A stretch of DNA of 64,000 nt from Jeongeupia wiesaeckerbachi (GCF_050916355.1 NZ_CP136946.1:310001-374000); one strand, 5' to 3'. Counted from the first letter of the stretch, positions 8,395-17,557 are shown. The notes: a model not told the origin generated them from the sequence alone. Translations and numbers: made by a program.

Positions 8395-9063
8395 ATGCAG
8401 TTTGACCTTTCGGTACTCGTGCCCCATCTGGATATGCTGCGCGACGGTGCCATCCTCACCGCGCAGGTCTGTGCGCTGTCCTTGGCCGGCAGCTGCATAA
8501 CCGGCGCCGCCGTTGCGGTGGCGTCGACGTCGTCGTCCGGCGTGTTGCGCAAGATCGCCGACGTTTACGTCGACGTGTTCCGCAACATCCCGTTCATCGT
8601 GCAGATGTTCTTTTTCTACTACGGGCTGCCGGTGCTCGGTATCTACATCGACGCCTTCACCACCGGCGTGATCGCGCTGTCGATCGCCGGCGGCGCCTAC
8701 ACCTCGAACGTGATCCGCTCGGGCATCCTCGCGATCGACCCGGGCGTGATCGAGGCGGCGCAGGTCGGCGGGCTCGCCAAGCGGACGATCTTCACCAAGA
8801 TCGTCATGCCGATCGCGCTGCGCACGTCGATCCGCCCGCTGGGCGCCGTGCTGGTCAATATGGTGCTGACGTCGTCGATCCTGTCGGCGATCACGCTCAA
8901 CGAGCTGACCGGCTCGGCCAAGATCGTCGCTTCCGATACCTTCCGGCCGTTCGAGGTCTATTTCGTGCTGCTGCTCGCCTACGCCGTGCTCACCTATTCG
9001 GTGTCGATCGTGATCAATCTGCTGCACCGCCGGCTCAACCGCGACACGCTGGGAGCCGCCTGA
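8395..9063 (+). CDS. ABC transporter permease (polar amino-acid/HisM type), subunit 1
   Basis: 222 residues with about five hydrophobic helices. The cytoplasmic EAA loop reads IEAAQVGGLAKRTIFTKIVMP, the contact site for the ATPase, and YVDVFRNIPFIVQMFFFYYG is the signature of the HisM/GlnP permease family. It overlaps the next permease gene by one base (TGATG), so the two are translationally coupled. With its partner it forms the membrane channel of an amino-acid-type importer. Substrate inferred from the neighbouring hydrolase, not from this protein. Confidence 0.88.
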   Translation: MQFDLSVLVPHLDMLRDGAILTAQVCALSLAGSCITGAAVAVASTSSSGVLRKIADVYVDVFRNIPFIVQMFFFYYGLPVLGIYIDAFTTGVIALSIAGGAYTSNVIRSGILAIDPGVIEAAQVGGLAKRTIFTKIVMPIALRTSIRPLGAVLVNMVLTSSILSAITLNELTGSAKIVASDTFRPFEVYFVLLLAYAVLTYSVSIVINLLHRRLNRDTLGAA

Positions 9064-9734
9064 TGGAATACGGTGCTTTCACCTCTTACGATCTGGTGCT
9101 GCTCGCCGAAGGCCTCGGCGTCTCGGTACTGCTTTTTCTCGCCACCTTCGCGATCGGCCTCGTGCTGGCGCTGGTGCTCGCGACAATCCGCTTCTACCGC
9201 GTGCCACTGGTAGTGCCCGTGATCACGATGATCACCGAGCTCTTGAAGAACTCGCCGGTGCTGGTGCAGCTTTTTCTGGTGTTCTTCGGCCTGCCGATGT
9301 TCGCGCAGATCAACGTCACGCCGGTCGCGGCGGCAACGATCACGCTCTCGCTCAATACCGCCGCCTTCATCTATGTGATCGCCGTTGCGGCGATCGACGC
9401 CACTGGCCGCGAACAGATCGAGACCGCCCGCGTCTTCGGCCTGAGCAACTGGCAGATCCTGCGCAAGATCGTCGCCACGCCGGCAAGCGCGTTCGCGATC
9501 GGCCCGCTGGTCGGCCTGGCGGTGAACCAGTTGCAGGTGACCTCGCTGGTCTCGGCGATCGGCGTGATCGACCTGACCAAGGTCGGCAACATCCTCAACC
9601 TGCGCACGCTCGAGCCCTTCATCGTCTGGACGGTGGTTGGCATCCTCTATTTCTTGTGTTCCAAGGCCATTGCCCGGCTGGGCGGCCGGCTGGAAACGCG
9701 GCTGCGCGCCCATAGTGCCTGGAAGGGGCTTTGA
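9063..9734 (+). CDS. ABC transporter permease (polar amino-acid/HisM type), subunit 2
   Basis: 223 residues, the second permease of a heterodimeric pair. It has the N-terminal ITELLKNSPVLVQLFLVFFG signature and the EAA-type loop IETARVFGLSNWQILRKIV. The ATG overlaps the previous stop by one base, and the ATPase gene starts one base after its stop. About five transmembrane helices. It assembles with subunit 1, the ATPase at 9736 and the binding protein at 11436. Confidence 0.88.
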   Translation: MEYGAFTSYDLVLLAEGLGVSVLLFLATFAIGLVLALVLATIRFYRVPLVVPVITMITELLKNSPVLVQLFLVFFGLPMFAQINVTPVAAATITLSLNTAAFIYVIAVAAIDATGREQIETARVFGLSNWQILRKIVATPASAFAIGPLVGLAVNQLQVTSLVSAIGVIDLTKVGNILNLRTLEPFIVWTVVGILYFLCSKAIARLGGRLETRLRAHSAWKGL

Positions 9735-9735
9735 C

Positions 9736-10470
9736 ATGATCAAAATCGAAAGCGCGAAGAAAACCTTCGGCTCGCTCACCGTGCTCGACCATATCGACCT
9801 GACGGTCGAGCCCGGCGAAGTGGTGTCGATTCTCGGCTCGAGCGGATCGGGCAAATCGACGCTGATCCGCTGCATCAACGGGCTGGAAAAACTCAACGGC
9901 GGCGCGATCAGCGTCGACGGTTTCGACGTCTCTAGACCAAAGGAGCTGGCCGAGGCGCGCAAGCGTTCGGGCACGGTGTTCCAGCTGTTCAACCTCTACC
10001 CGCACATGACCGCGCTGCAGAACCTGACGCTGGCGCCGATCGAAGTGCTCAAGCGGCCGAAGGCGCAGGCCGAAGCCGAGGCGCGCGCGCTGCTCGAATC
10101 GGTCGGGCTCGGCGATCGTGCCGACTTCTACCCGGCGCAGCTGTCGGGCGGCCAGCGCCAGCGGGTCGGCATCTGCCGCGCGCTGGCGGTCAACCCGCGC
10201 TATCTGCTGCTCGACGAAGTGACCAGCGCGCTCGATCCGGAAATGACCGCCGAAGTGCTGCGCATCCTCGCCAAGCTGGCCGAGGAAGGCACGACGATGG
10301 TCTTTGTCACCCACGAGGTCGAATTCGCCCGGACGATCTCGTCGCGCATCGTCTTCCTCGACAAGGGCCGGCTCGTCGTCGACCTGCCGACCGAGCGCTT
10401 CTTCGCTGCCGACGGCGGCATGGCCAACCCGCGGGTGGCGCAATTCCTCTCCAATATGCGCAAGGACTAA
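9736..10470 (+). CDS. ABC transporter ATP-binding protein (amino-acid type, GlnQ-like)
   Basis: 244 residues with all nucleotide-binding motifs in order: Walker A GSSGSGKST, Q-loop in TVFQLFNLYPHMTALQN, signature LSGGQRQRV, Walker B YLLLDEVTSALD and the His switch in FVTHE. Length and the FQLFNLYPHMTAL phrase fit the polar amino-acid (GlnQ/HisP) subfamily. The ATG at 9736 is one base past the upstream stop; the frame is open earlier, but that part overlaps the permease gene. It energises import by the two permeases. Confidence 0.92.
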   Translation: MIKIESAKKTFGSLTVLDHIDLTVEPGEVVSILGSSGSGKSTLIRCINGLEKLNGGAISVDGFDVSRPKELAEARKRSGTVFQLFNLYPHMTALQNLTLAPIEVLKRPKAQAEAEARALLESVGLGDRADFYPAQLSGGQRQRVGICRALAVNPRYLLLDEVTSALDPEMTAEVLRILAKLAEEGTTMVFVTHEVEFARTISSRIVFLDKGRLVVDLPTERFFAADGGMANPRVAQFLSNMRKD

Positions 10471-10474
10471 AACA

Positions 10475-11392
10475 ATGATACTTGTGGCCAATTCCGAGGC
10501 CTGGCCCGGATTTCCCACCACCGTGGCGATGCTGCGGGACGGCGCGCCGGGCATCGACGCCATGGTTGCCGGCATCGGCAAGGTCGAGCGTGAAGTCAGC
10601 GTACGCAGCGTCGGCTGGGGCGGCTGGCCGAATATGCTCGGCCGCATGGAGTTCGATGCTGGCGTGATGAACGGCGACAACCGCAAGGTCGGTGCCGTCG
10701 GCGCCCTGCCCGATGTGCTCTCGGCCGCCGCAGTGGCGCAGCAGGTGATGGAAAGGCTGCCGCATGTGATGCTCACCGGCGACGGCGCGCGCCGTTTCGC
10801 GCTGGAAACCGGTTTCGAGATCGAGCCGACGCTGTTCGACGACAGCAAGCGCGTCTGGTGGGAGCGGCTCGAGAAGGAAATGACGCCCGACGAACTGGCG
10901 CGTTTTCCCGATGTGCCGCTGATTCCGCTCAGCCGCACGATCACCGACCCCGAGCGCGTGCGCGACACCACCGTCTTCCTGTGCCAGGACGCAAGCCGCG
11001 GCATCCACAGCGTGACCTCGACGTCGGGCTGGGCATGGAAATACCCGGGCCGGCTCGGCGATTCTCCGATCGCCGGCGCCGGTTTCTACGCCGACAGCCG
11101 CTTCGGCGCCGCCGCGTGCACGCATACCGGCGAAATGACCGTCCGCTGCGGCACCGCCCGCAGCATCGTGCTGGCGATGCGGCTCGGCTACTCGCTCGAC
11201 GACGCGGTCAAGCTCGCGGCCGAGGAGCTGGGCGAGCTGAACGAAGGTTTTCTGGCCGGTGTGGTGATCCACGCGATCGACGCGAAAGGCCACCACAAGG
11301 TCGTCAATTTCCGGTGCCAGGAAGAGATCAAATACTGGTTCTGGGAACCCTCGATGTCCGCACCCGAGTTGCGGACCTCCGAACGCATCTGA
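10475..11392 (+). CDS. Cytosolic N4-(beta-N-acetylglucosaminyl)-L-asparaginase / isoaspartyl-peptidase family Ntn hydrolase
   Basis: 305 residues. The block around 161-210 is diagnostic: RDTTVF supplies the autocatalytic cleavage site with Thr165 as predicted nucleophile, followed by TSTSGWAWKYPGRLGDSP and GAGFYAD, the aspartylglucosaminidase signature. Family members split GlcNAc-Asn into aspartate and aminoglycan, or hydrolyse isoaspartyl dipeptides, after self-processing into alpha and beta chains. The sequence opens on the mature fold with no signal peptide, unlike exported bacterial homologues, so the substrate must be imported first. It starts 4 bases after the ATPase gene, which suggests that the transporter feeds this enzyme. 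Confidence 0.85.
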   Translation: MILVANSEAWPGFPTTVAMLRDGAPGIDAMVAGIGKVEREVSVRSVGWGGWPNMLGRMEFDAGVMNGDNRKVGAVGALPDVLSAAAVAQQVMERLPHVMLTGDGARRFALETGFEIEPTLFDDSKRVWWERLEKEMTPDELARFPDVPLIPLSRTITDPERVRDTTVFLCQDASRGIHSVTSTSGWAWKYPGRLGDSPIAGAGFYADSRFGAAACTHTGEMTVRCGTARSIVLAMRLGYSLDDAVKLAAEELGELNEGFLAGVVIHAIDAKGHHKVVNFRCQEEIKYWFWEPSMSAPELRTSERI

Positions 11393-11435
11393 ACGCTCGA
11401 ACCCGAAGCGCAATCCCCCTAGAGGAGCACAGTCG

Positions 11436-12227
11436 ATGAAACGTATCCTGAGTGGCGTCACCGCAATCGCCCTGTCGGCCGGCATGCTGCTGGCGGCTTC
11501 GCCGGCACTGGCCGGCAAGCTCGAAGACATCAAGTCACGCGGCGTCGTCCGCATCGGCGTATCGCTCGGCGGCGAGCCGGTCGGCTTCCGCGATGCCCGC
11601 AACAACCCGATCGGCTACGACGTCGACGTCGCTACTCGCCTTGCCGCCAAACTCGGCGTCAAGCCCGAGTTCACCGACGTGTCGGGCGACGCGCGCGTCT
11701 CGATGCTGATGTCGGGCCAGCTCGACCTCGTGGTCGCCAATGTCTCGATCACGCCCGAGCGCCAGAAAGCGATCGACTTCTCCAAGCCCTATAACCGCGC
11801 CGGCCTGCGCGTGATCGTGCAGAAAAAAGCCGGGATCAAGGATCTGAAGGGCCTGACCGGCAAGCAGATCGTCGTCGGTCGCGGCAGCACCGGCGAGGCC
11901 TTCATCCGCCGCGAAGTGCCGGGCGCCAAGCTCGTCTATACCGACAACTTCGCGCCGGACGGCGTGCTGCTGCTGCAACAGGGCCGTGTCGAGGCCGGCA
12001 TCGAGGATTCGTCGCTGCTCGACTATCTGGCGACCAAGAACGACAAGCTCGTCACCCTGCCCGGCCTGTACTCGAACGACCCGATCGGCATCGGCATCGC
12101 CAAGGGCGACCCGGCCTTCCTGAAGACGATCAACGATTTCGTTGCCGACTACGTCAAGAGCGGTGCCTACGAGAGCAATTACAAGAAATGGTGGGGCAAG
12201 AGCGCCAACCCGCCGAAGCTGGACTGA
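11436..12227 (+). CDS. ABC transporter substrate-binding protein (family 3, amino-acid type)
   Basis: 263 residues. A signal peptide ends ASPALA, then a family-3 binding-protein fold: GVVRIGVSLGGEPVGFRD, IGYDVDVATRLAAKLG, LDLVVANVSITPERQKAIDFS and a hinge at IVVGRGSTGEA. AGAGG sits about 10 bases before the ATG. It is the periplasmic capture subunit for the permeases upstream. Placement after the hydrolase, inside one transcription unit closed by a terminator at 12242, ties substrate capture to the enzyme. Confidence 0.9.
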   Translation: MKRILSGVTAIALSAGMLLAASPALAGKLEDIKSRGVVRIGVSLGGEPVGFRDARNNPIGYDVDVATRLAAKLGVKPEFTDVSGDARVSMLMSGQLDLVVANVSITPERQKAIDFSKPYNRAGLRVIVQKKAGIKDLKGLTGKQIVVGRGSTGEAFIRREVPGAKLVYTDNFAPDGVLLLQQGRVEAGIEDSSLLDYLATKNDKLVTLPGLYSNDPIGIGIAKGDPAFLKTINDFVADYVKSGAYESNYKKWWGKSANPPKLD

Positions 12228-12241
12228 GCGGCGGCACCATG

Positions 12242-12272
12242 AAAAACGGCTGCGTCATTGCAGCCGTTTTTT
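12242..12272 (+). terminator. Intrinsic terminator of the ABC/hydrolase cluster
   Basis: AAAACGGCTGC (12243-12253), a 6-nt loop, then GCAGCCGTTTT (12260-12270) and further T residues. A perfect stem with flanking A/T tracts 15 bases past the binding-protein stop; it closes the five-gene unit. Confidence 0.88.
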
Positions 12273-12286
12273 ATGGTCTGTAGGCA

Positions 12287-12650
12287 TTAGCTGTTGTGCT
12301 CTGTTTGATCAAGCCGACGACGATGGCGCGCGCCCAATCCCTTCAGAAGCGCCGAGCAGCGCAGTCCGGCGCGGGGCTGTCGGGGATCGCTGTTTGAGCG
12401 CAGCGAGTTTGCGATTCCCGCCGCGACGGGCGAGTCCCCCAAGGGGATTTCCTTCGGGCACACACAGGGAACCCGCAAAGCGGGCGCGGATGCAGGTCAC
12501 GCCAAAGCTTAGCGGCTTTGCCGCTTAGCGACGCGCGATGCAGCGCACGCCTTGGATACTTTCTTTGGCGAAGCAAAGAAAGTATCCCGTCCGCCGGGCG
12601 GAACCGGCATTCAAAACACCGCGCCGCAGGCGCTAAGCCATTACGCAACC
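12287..12650. repeat. Hairpin-rich intergenic element
   Basis: There is no credible gene in this stretch between the transporter cluster and nadE. It contains four perfect short hairpins in a row: TCCCC/GGGGA near 12435, CCCGC-AAA-GCGGG at 12472-12484, AGCGGC-TTT-GCCGCT at 12511-12525, and a 14-bp stem GGATACTTTCTTTG with a 6-nt loop at 12554-12587. From memory the look is that of GC-rich extragenic repeats scattered in many proteobacterial genomes. No second copy is visible in this window. Confidence 0.5.
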
Positions 12651-14276
12651 TTAATCCCGGTAGCCGTTGGTGATGGGCATCCGCCAATCCTTGCCAAAGC
12701 TGCGATGGGTGATGCGCGGGCCGACCGGTGCCTGGCGGCGTTTGTATTCGTTGATCCGCAGCAAGCGCACCACGCGGTCGACATCGGCTTCGATGAAACC
12801 CAGCGCAACGATCTCGGCACGGCTCAGGTTGCGCTCGACATAGGCCTCAAGGATTGCGTCGAGTACGTCGTATTCGGGTAGGGAATCCTGGTCTTTCTGA
12901 TCGGGGCGCAGCTCGGCACTCGGCGGCCGGGTAATGATGCGTTCGGGAATCACATCGGCCAGTTCGAACACGCCGGTCTGGTTGCGCCAGCTCGACAGCC
13001 GGTACACCAGCGTCTTGGCCACGTCCTTGAGCACCGCGAAACCGCCGGCCATATCGCCGTACAAGGTCGCGTAGCCGGTGGTCATCTCGCTCTTGTTGCC
13101 GGTCGTTAACACCAGTTTTCCGCCCTTGTTCGACAGCGCCATCAACAGCGTGCCGCGGATCCGCGCCTGCAGGTTTTCCTCGGTGGTATCCGCCGTGGTG
13201 CCGGCGAACTCGCCGGCCAGCCCGGCCATGAAGGCTTCGTACACCGGCCAGATCTCGATTTCCGAATACTGGCAGCCAAGGCGGCGGATCATGTCGCGCG
13301 AATCATCGACCGAAATATCGGCCGTATAGCGCGACGGCATCATCACCGCGTGCACCTTGTCTCTACCTAGCGCATCGACGGCGATCGCCAGCGTCAGCGC
13401 CGAATCGATGCCGCCGGACAGGCCCAGCAGCACGCCCGGGAAACCGTTCTTGACGATGTAGTCCCGCACGCCGGTGACCAGTGCCTTGTAGACGCTTTCT
13501 TCCTCGCTGCACTCGGGTTCGACATCACCCAGCTGCAGATCGCCATCGCTGAAGTCGGCGTAGGCCAGCGTGGTCGCGAACGGCGCGGCCTGGACGACGA
13601 CGTCGCCGGCGCGGTTCATCGCGAACGAATGACCGTCGAAGACCAGCTCGTCCTGCCCGCCGACCAGATTGACGTAGACGACCGGGATGCCGTTCTCGTC
13701 GACGCGCTGACGCACCACTTCGTGGCGCTTGTCCTGCTTGGCCTTGTGGTAAGGCGAGGCGTTGAGCACCAGCAACAGCTCGGCGCCCTCGTCACGTGCG
13801 GCGGCGGCCGGCTCGACGTCCCAGACGTCTTCGCAGATCACCACACCGATGCGGTGATCGCCATCGGTCCCCGGCTGGTCGAACACCAGCGGCACGGCGC
13901 CCGGGCTGAAATAGCGGACCTCGTCGAACACTTCGTCGTTCGGCAGCAGCATCTTTTCGTAGCGGCCGAGCACATTGCCGTCGCGGATCACCACGGCGGC
14001 GTTGAAGCGCTCGTCGCCGGAACGGCTTGGATAACCGACCACCAGCGTGATGCCGTCGACTTCGTCGATCAGCCGGCCGATGGCCTTGGCGCAATCGGCC
14101 AGAAAACTGGGCCGCAGCAGCAGGTCTTCGGGCGGGTAGCCGGTCAGCGCCAGTTCGGGCGTCACCAGCACATCGGCACCGGCGTCGCGGGCTTGCGCGG
14201 CGGCGGCGAGGATCAGATCGAGATTGCCAGCCAGATCGCCGACCTTGGGATTGAGCTGGGCGAGAGCGATTTTCAT
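12651..14276 (-). CDS. nadE: Glutamine-dependent NAD+ synthetase
   Basis: 541 residues. The N-terminal nitrilase-type glutaminase domain (about 1-250) has the Glu-Lys-Cys triad: Glu in VTPELALTGYPP, Lys in KMLLPNDE, Cys in GVVICEDVWD. The C-terminal ATP-pyrophosphatase domain has LGLSGGIDSALT and the KSEMTTGYATLYGD loop. It amidates deamido-NAD using glutamine, the last step of NAD synthesis. The start is taken at MKIALAQLNP (14276), three codons inside a longer frame, because this is the usual family N-terminus. It stands alone; the terminating side faces the hairpin element. Confidence 0.95.
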   Translation of the reverse strand: MKIALAQLNPKVGDLAGNLDLILAAAAQARDAGADVLVTPELALTGYPPEDLLLRPSFLADCAKAIGRLIDEVDGITLVVGYPSRSGDERFNAAVVIRDGNVLGRYEKMLLPNDEVFDEVRYFSPGAVPLVFDQPGTDGDHRIGVVICEDVWDVEPAAAARDEGAELLLVLNASPYHKAKQDKRHEVVRQRVDENGIPVVYVNLVGGQDELVFDGHSFAMNRAGDVVVQAAPFATTLAYADFSDGDLQLGDVEPECSEEESVYKALVTGVRDYIVKNGFPGVLLGLSGGIDSALTLAIAVDALGRDKVHAVMMPSRYTADISVDDSRDMIRRLGCQYSEIEIWPVYEAFMAGLAGEFAGTTADTTEENLQARIRGTLLMALSNKGGKLVLTTGNKSEMTTGYATLYGDMAGGFAVLKDVAKTLVYRLSSWRNQTGVFELADVIPERIITRPPSAELRPDQKDQDSLPEYDVLDAILEAYVERNLSRAEIVALGFIEADVDRVVRLLRINEYKRRQAPVGPRITHRSFGKDWRMPITNGYRD

Positions 14277-14370
14277 GCGCTGCACGTATCCGTAAACGAA
14301 GCGGCCATTTTACGGGATGCGCGCGCACACGGGTTGAATCGGATGCGCCTCGCGCCGCCCGCCGGCGGAC

Positions 14371-17283
14371 TCACCCCAATGCCTTGGCCACGTCGACGTC
14401 GTCGATCTGTTCGGGCCGCAGGTATCGGCGCGCGTATTCCAGGTGGACGCCGCTTTGCAGAAACAACGCGAACAGCTCCGGATCGATATGCGCGTCGTCG
14501 CGCATCTTGACCATGATCGCGATCGACTGCGACAGCGTCTTGCCCTGCTTGTACGGCCGGTCCACCGCGGTCAGCGCCTCGAAAATATCGGCGATCGCCA
14601 TCATCCTCGCCGTTGCGCTCATCTCGTCGCGCTTGAGCCGTTTCGGATAGCCGTTGCCATCCATCTTTTCGTGGTGGCCGCCGGCAATCTCCGGCACGCG
14701 CCGCAGATGGCGCGGGAAAGGCAGTTTTTCCAGCATCACGATGGTCTGAACGATGTGCTCGTTGATCTTGTAGCGATCCTCCTCCGTCAGCGTGCCGCGG
14801 CCGATCGACAGATTGTGCAACTCGCCGCGGTTGTAAAGGCGTTCGGGCACCGTCATCTTGAAGCCGTAGCCTTCGGGCAGCCTGTCGCGCTCATCGCGCG
14901 GGAAGACATGCTCGGCCTTGTCGGCCAGCAGCGCCTCGACGATCGGCAGCGGTGCGGTCGCGGCGCCCTTCCTGAGCAGCTCGTCGTGCGAGATGCCGAG
15001 CCGGTCGTCGAGCGTGCGCTGCCATGTCCGCATGGCGATCTGCTTGAGCCGATCGACCCGCTCGGGCGCCATGAACTCGCCGCCGCGATTGCATTCGGCG
15101 ACAAAGGCGAAGTCGTCGTCGAGCGCCGCCAGTTGCTCGTGCAGCTGTGCCGCCAGCGCATCGCGATCCCCGCCCGCGGCCACGGCCTTGAGCATGGCGA
15201 TTTCGGCGTCGCGCTTGAGCACCTCGAAACGCATCCGCACTTCATGGATGCGGTCACAGATCGTTTCGAGCTTGGTCGCCTTGTCGACGACGTATTCGGG
15301 CGTCGTCACCTTGCCGCAGTCGTGCAGCCACGCGGCGATGTGCAGCTCCTCCCATTCGTCGTCGGAAAGGCCAAAATCGGCGAACGGTCCGCTCCGGGCA
15401 TTGCAGGCGGCGCGCGCCAGCATCTTGGTCAGCTCCGGCACCCGCTGGCAATGGCCACCGGTATACGGACTCTTGGCGTCGATCGCGCCGGCAACCAGCT
15501 GGATGAACGATTCGAGCAGTTTCTTCTGCTCCAGAATCAGCCGCTGCGTCTCGATGGTCACCGCCGCGGTACCCGACAGCGCCTCGACCAGGGTAATCAG
15601 CTCGCGGCCAACGCCGTAGCGCAGCACTTTTTCATCCTGCAGCAGCAGAATCACGCCGACGAGTTCGTCCTGGCGGTTCTTCAACGGGATCGAAATGGTC
15701 GTCAGTGACCGGTCGAAGCGGCCGAAGGCACCGAACCAGTCGTTGAGCGCCGGCGCCAGCAGGGATTCGAGCTGGGTCTTGTCGAGCGCAGCGATCATTG
15801 CCGGATGTGCCGCGTCGGTATCCGGTGCCAAGGTCGGCAGCGTGCTTGGGTCGGCCAGCGCCACGTCGTCGAGCCGCGCCTGTGCCGGCACCAGTTCGCC
15901 GTTTTCGCCGCTCAGGTAAATCACCCCGCCCTTGGCCTGGGCGATCTTGGTGGTTTCCTCGAGGATGCGCGCCAGCAAGGGCTCGAAACGGCGCTCGGCC
16001 GCCATCGCCGCACCAATGTCGAGAAAGTTGCGAATCGTCGACTTCATCAGCGCCATCGCCTGAGACAGCTCGTCGATCTCGGTGATGAACGAGCGGATTT
16101 CCACCGGTTTGCCAAAGCGCATGGCGCGGATTTGCTGCGCCTCCTCGGTCAGGGCCTTCAGCGAACGGGATGCCAGCTTGGAAACCACATAGGCGGTCAG
16201 CGAGGCCATCAGCAGGATCGCACCGGCGATCAGCAAGGAGCGCGTGCGCAAGCGCTGCGCCTCGACCAGCAGCTCGTCCTGCGGCGCGGCGACGGCCAGA
16301 AAGAGTGCATGGCCGTTGCGCATCGGAATCGGCGCCGAATAGCCAAGCCAGTCCCGACCCGCAACGTTCAGCGTTTTTGTGCCGCCGGTCTCGGTTTTGC
16401 CGTCGAGCAAGCGCTCGAGCACCGGCTGTTTCAGCTCGGCAATGCGCGCCTGGCGGACCATATGGTCGCCCGCCTCGCGCATCAGCGTCTGGCCGTTCGA
16501 CGCGGCGATCACATTGCCCGCCTCGTCAACGACACCGAGCGCGGCGCCGGGTGTCATTTTCTCTTTCACCAGCACGGTATCGAGCGCGGCGAGCGTGATG
16601 TCGGCGCCGACGACGCTACGGCCGTTGGCCGAGCGGCGCGACAGCGTGGTGCCGACTTCACGGGTCGTGAAAAACACGTAGGGGTCGGAAATCTGGTGCG
16701 CCTGCACGCCGATCGCATGCGCGTACCACGGCCGCGAACGCGGGTCGAAGCTGTAACCGGGCGCAAGCCGGTGCTCGATCAGGCTCAGATCGTGCCGGTA
16801 ATAGAGGATTTCGCCCTTGCCATTGCTCATGCTCTGGACCAGAAAAGCGGTCCCCGCCGGCAGCGGCTGCACCACGCCAAGCAGCGATGCGCCGGTGAGC
16901 TTGCGAACGAGGAAGAAATCCCCGCTCTCGTAGCCGATATAGATCGCCGACAGGCTGGGCTGGCTCTGCAACGCCTCGGTCAGATAGGCAAGGCTTTCGA
17001 GTCGTTCATCAAGATCGAACGCATACATCAGGTTCTGCTGGGCCAGCAGATCGACGACGGTCAGCGCGGGCGCATAGATGCCTTCGACGGTGCGGACGGT
17101 CTGCACGCCGATCTGGTTGAACAGGCTCTCTGTCGCGGTCAGCAGCATCAGCCGGGTGCTGCGGTACTGGTAGTAGGTATTGATCAGCGCATAGCAGGTG
17201 ATCAATGCCACAAACAGGTAAGAGATATGCACATGTAGTGGATATCCGGACCGCCTTGCCGGCGCGGCTTGCTGGGCTGACAT
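14371..17283 (-). CDS. Membrane sensor HD-GYP phosphodiesterase with Cache-like, HAMP and GAF regions and a large insert
   Basis: 970 residues. An N-terminal membrane helix (about 20-45) and a second near 350 bracket a Cache-like periplasmic sensor. A HAMP-like linker (RSLKALTEEAQQIRAMRFG) and a GAF-like domain (about 430-580) follow. The HD-GYP domain keeps HDCGK (about 654) and HHEKMDGNGYP (about 876). These motifs normally lie some 60 residues apart; here they are about 220 apart, so roughly 150 residues are inserted. Metal and GYP motifs are intact, so c-di-GMP hydrolysis is likely. GGAG lies 9 bases before the ATG at 17283. It may be cotranscribed with the DUF1289 gene 67 bases upstream. 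Confidence 0.85.
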   Translation of the reverse strand: MSAQQAAPARRSGYPLHVHISYLFVALITCYALINTYYQYRSTRLMLLTATESLFNQIGVQTVRTVEGIYAPALTVVDLLAQQNLMYAFDLDERLESLAYLTEALQSQPSLSAIYIGYESGDFFLVRKLTGASLLGVVQPLPAGTAFLVQSMSNGKGEILYYRHDLSLIEHRLAPGYSFDPRSRPWYAHAIGVQAHQISDPYVFFTTREVGTTLSRRSANGRSVVGADITLAALDTVLVKEKMTPGAALGVVDEAGNVIAASNGQTLMREAGDHMVRQARIAELKQPVLERLLDGKTETGGTKTLNVAGRDWLGYSAPIPMRNGHALFLAVAAPQDELLVEAQRLRTRSLLIAGAILLMASLTAYVVSKLASRSLKALTEEAQQIRAMRFGKPVEIRSFITEIDELSQAMALMKSTIRNFLDIGAAMAAERRFEPLLARILEETTKIAQAKGGVIYLSGENGELVPAQARLDDVALADPSTLPTLAPDTDAAHPAMIAALDKTQLESLLAPALNDWFGAFGRFDRSLTTISIPLKNRQDELVGVILLLQDEKVLRYGVGRELITLVEALSGTAAVTIETQRLILEQKKLLESFIQLVAGAIDAKSPYTGGHCQRVPELTKMLARAACNARSGPFADFGLSDDEWEELHIAAWLHDCGKVTTPEYVVDKATKLETICDRIHEVRMRFEVLKRDAEIAMLKAVAAGGDRDALAAQLHEQLAALDDDFAFVAECNRGGEFMAPERVDRLKQIAMRTWQRTLDDRLGISHDELLRKGAATAPLPIVEALLADKAEHVFPRDERDRLPEGYGFKMTVPERLYNRGELHNLSIGRGTLTEEDRYKINEHIVQTIVMLEKLPFPRHLRRVPEIAGGHHEKMDGNGYPKRLKRDEMSATARMMAIADIFEALTAVDRPYKQGKTLSQSIAIMVKMRDDAHIDPELFALFLQSGVHLEYARRYLRPEQIDDVDVAKALG

Positions 17284-17350
17284 GAGGCGCTCCGTTCGGC
17301 ACACCTCCCAGCTTAGCGCGCCCGGTCCTGGCTTGCTCGATCCTTGCCTT

Positions 17351-17557
17351 TCAGCGCAACTGCCACGGCGGCGTCAGGCCCTGTGCGGCCCAGTGCGCCT
17401 CGAGCCGGGTCCAGACGGCCTCTTTCTCGGCCTCGCTCAGCGAGACCCAGTTGGCCACCTCCAGAAAGGTGCGGCCGCAACCACGGCAGACGTCGTCGCC
17501 AAGTCCGGTCGAGCAGATGGCGATGCAGGGCGTATCGGGGCGTTGCTTGATATTCAT
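17351..17557 (-). CDS. DUF1289 small cysteine-motif protein
   Basis: 68 residues. The pattern PCIAICSTG...DDVCRGCGRTF with four cysteines (C-x3-4-C...C-x2-C) and the following EVANWVSLSEAEK is typical of DUF1289, small proteins probably binding a metal. The ATG at 17557 begins MNIKQRPDTPC, the usual family N-terminus; the longer frame upstream is not supported. Function unknown. It is upstream of the HD-GYP gene on the same strand and divergent from the metallophosphatase. Confidence 0.8.
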   Translation of the reverse strand: MNIKQRPDTPCIAICSTGLGDDVCRGCGRTFLEVANWVSLSEAEKEAVWTRLEAHWAAQGLTPPWQLR

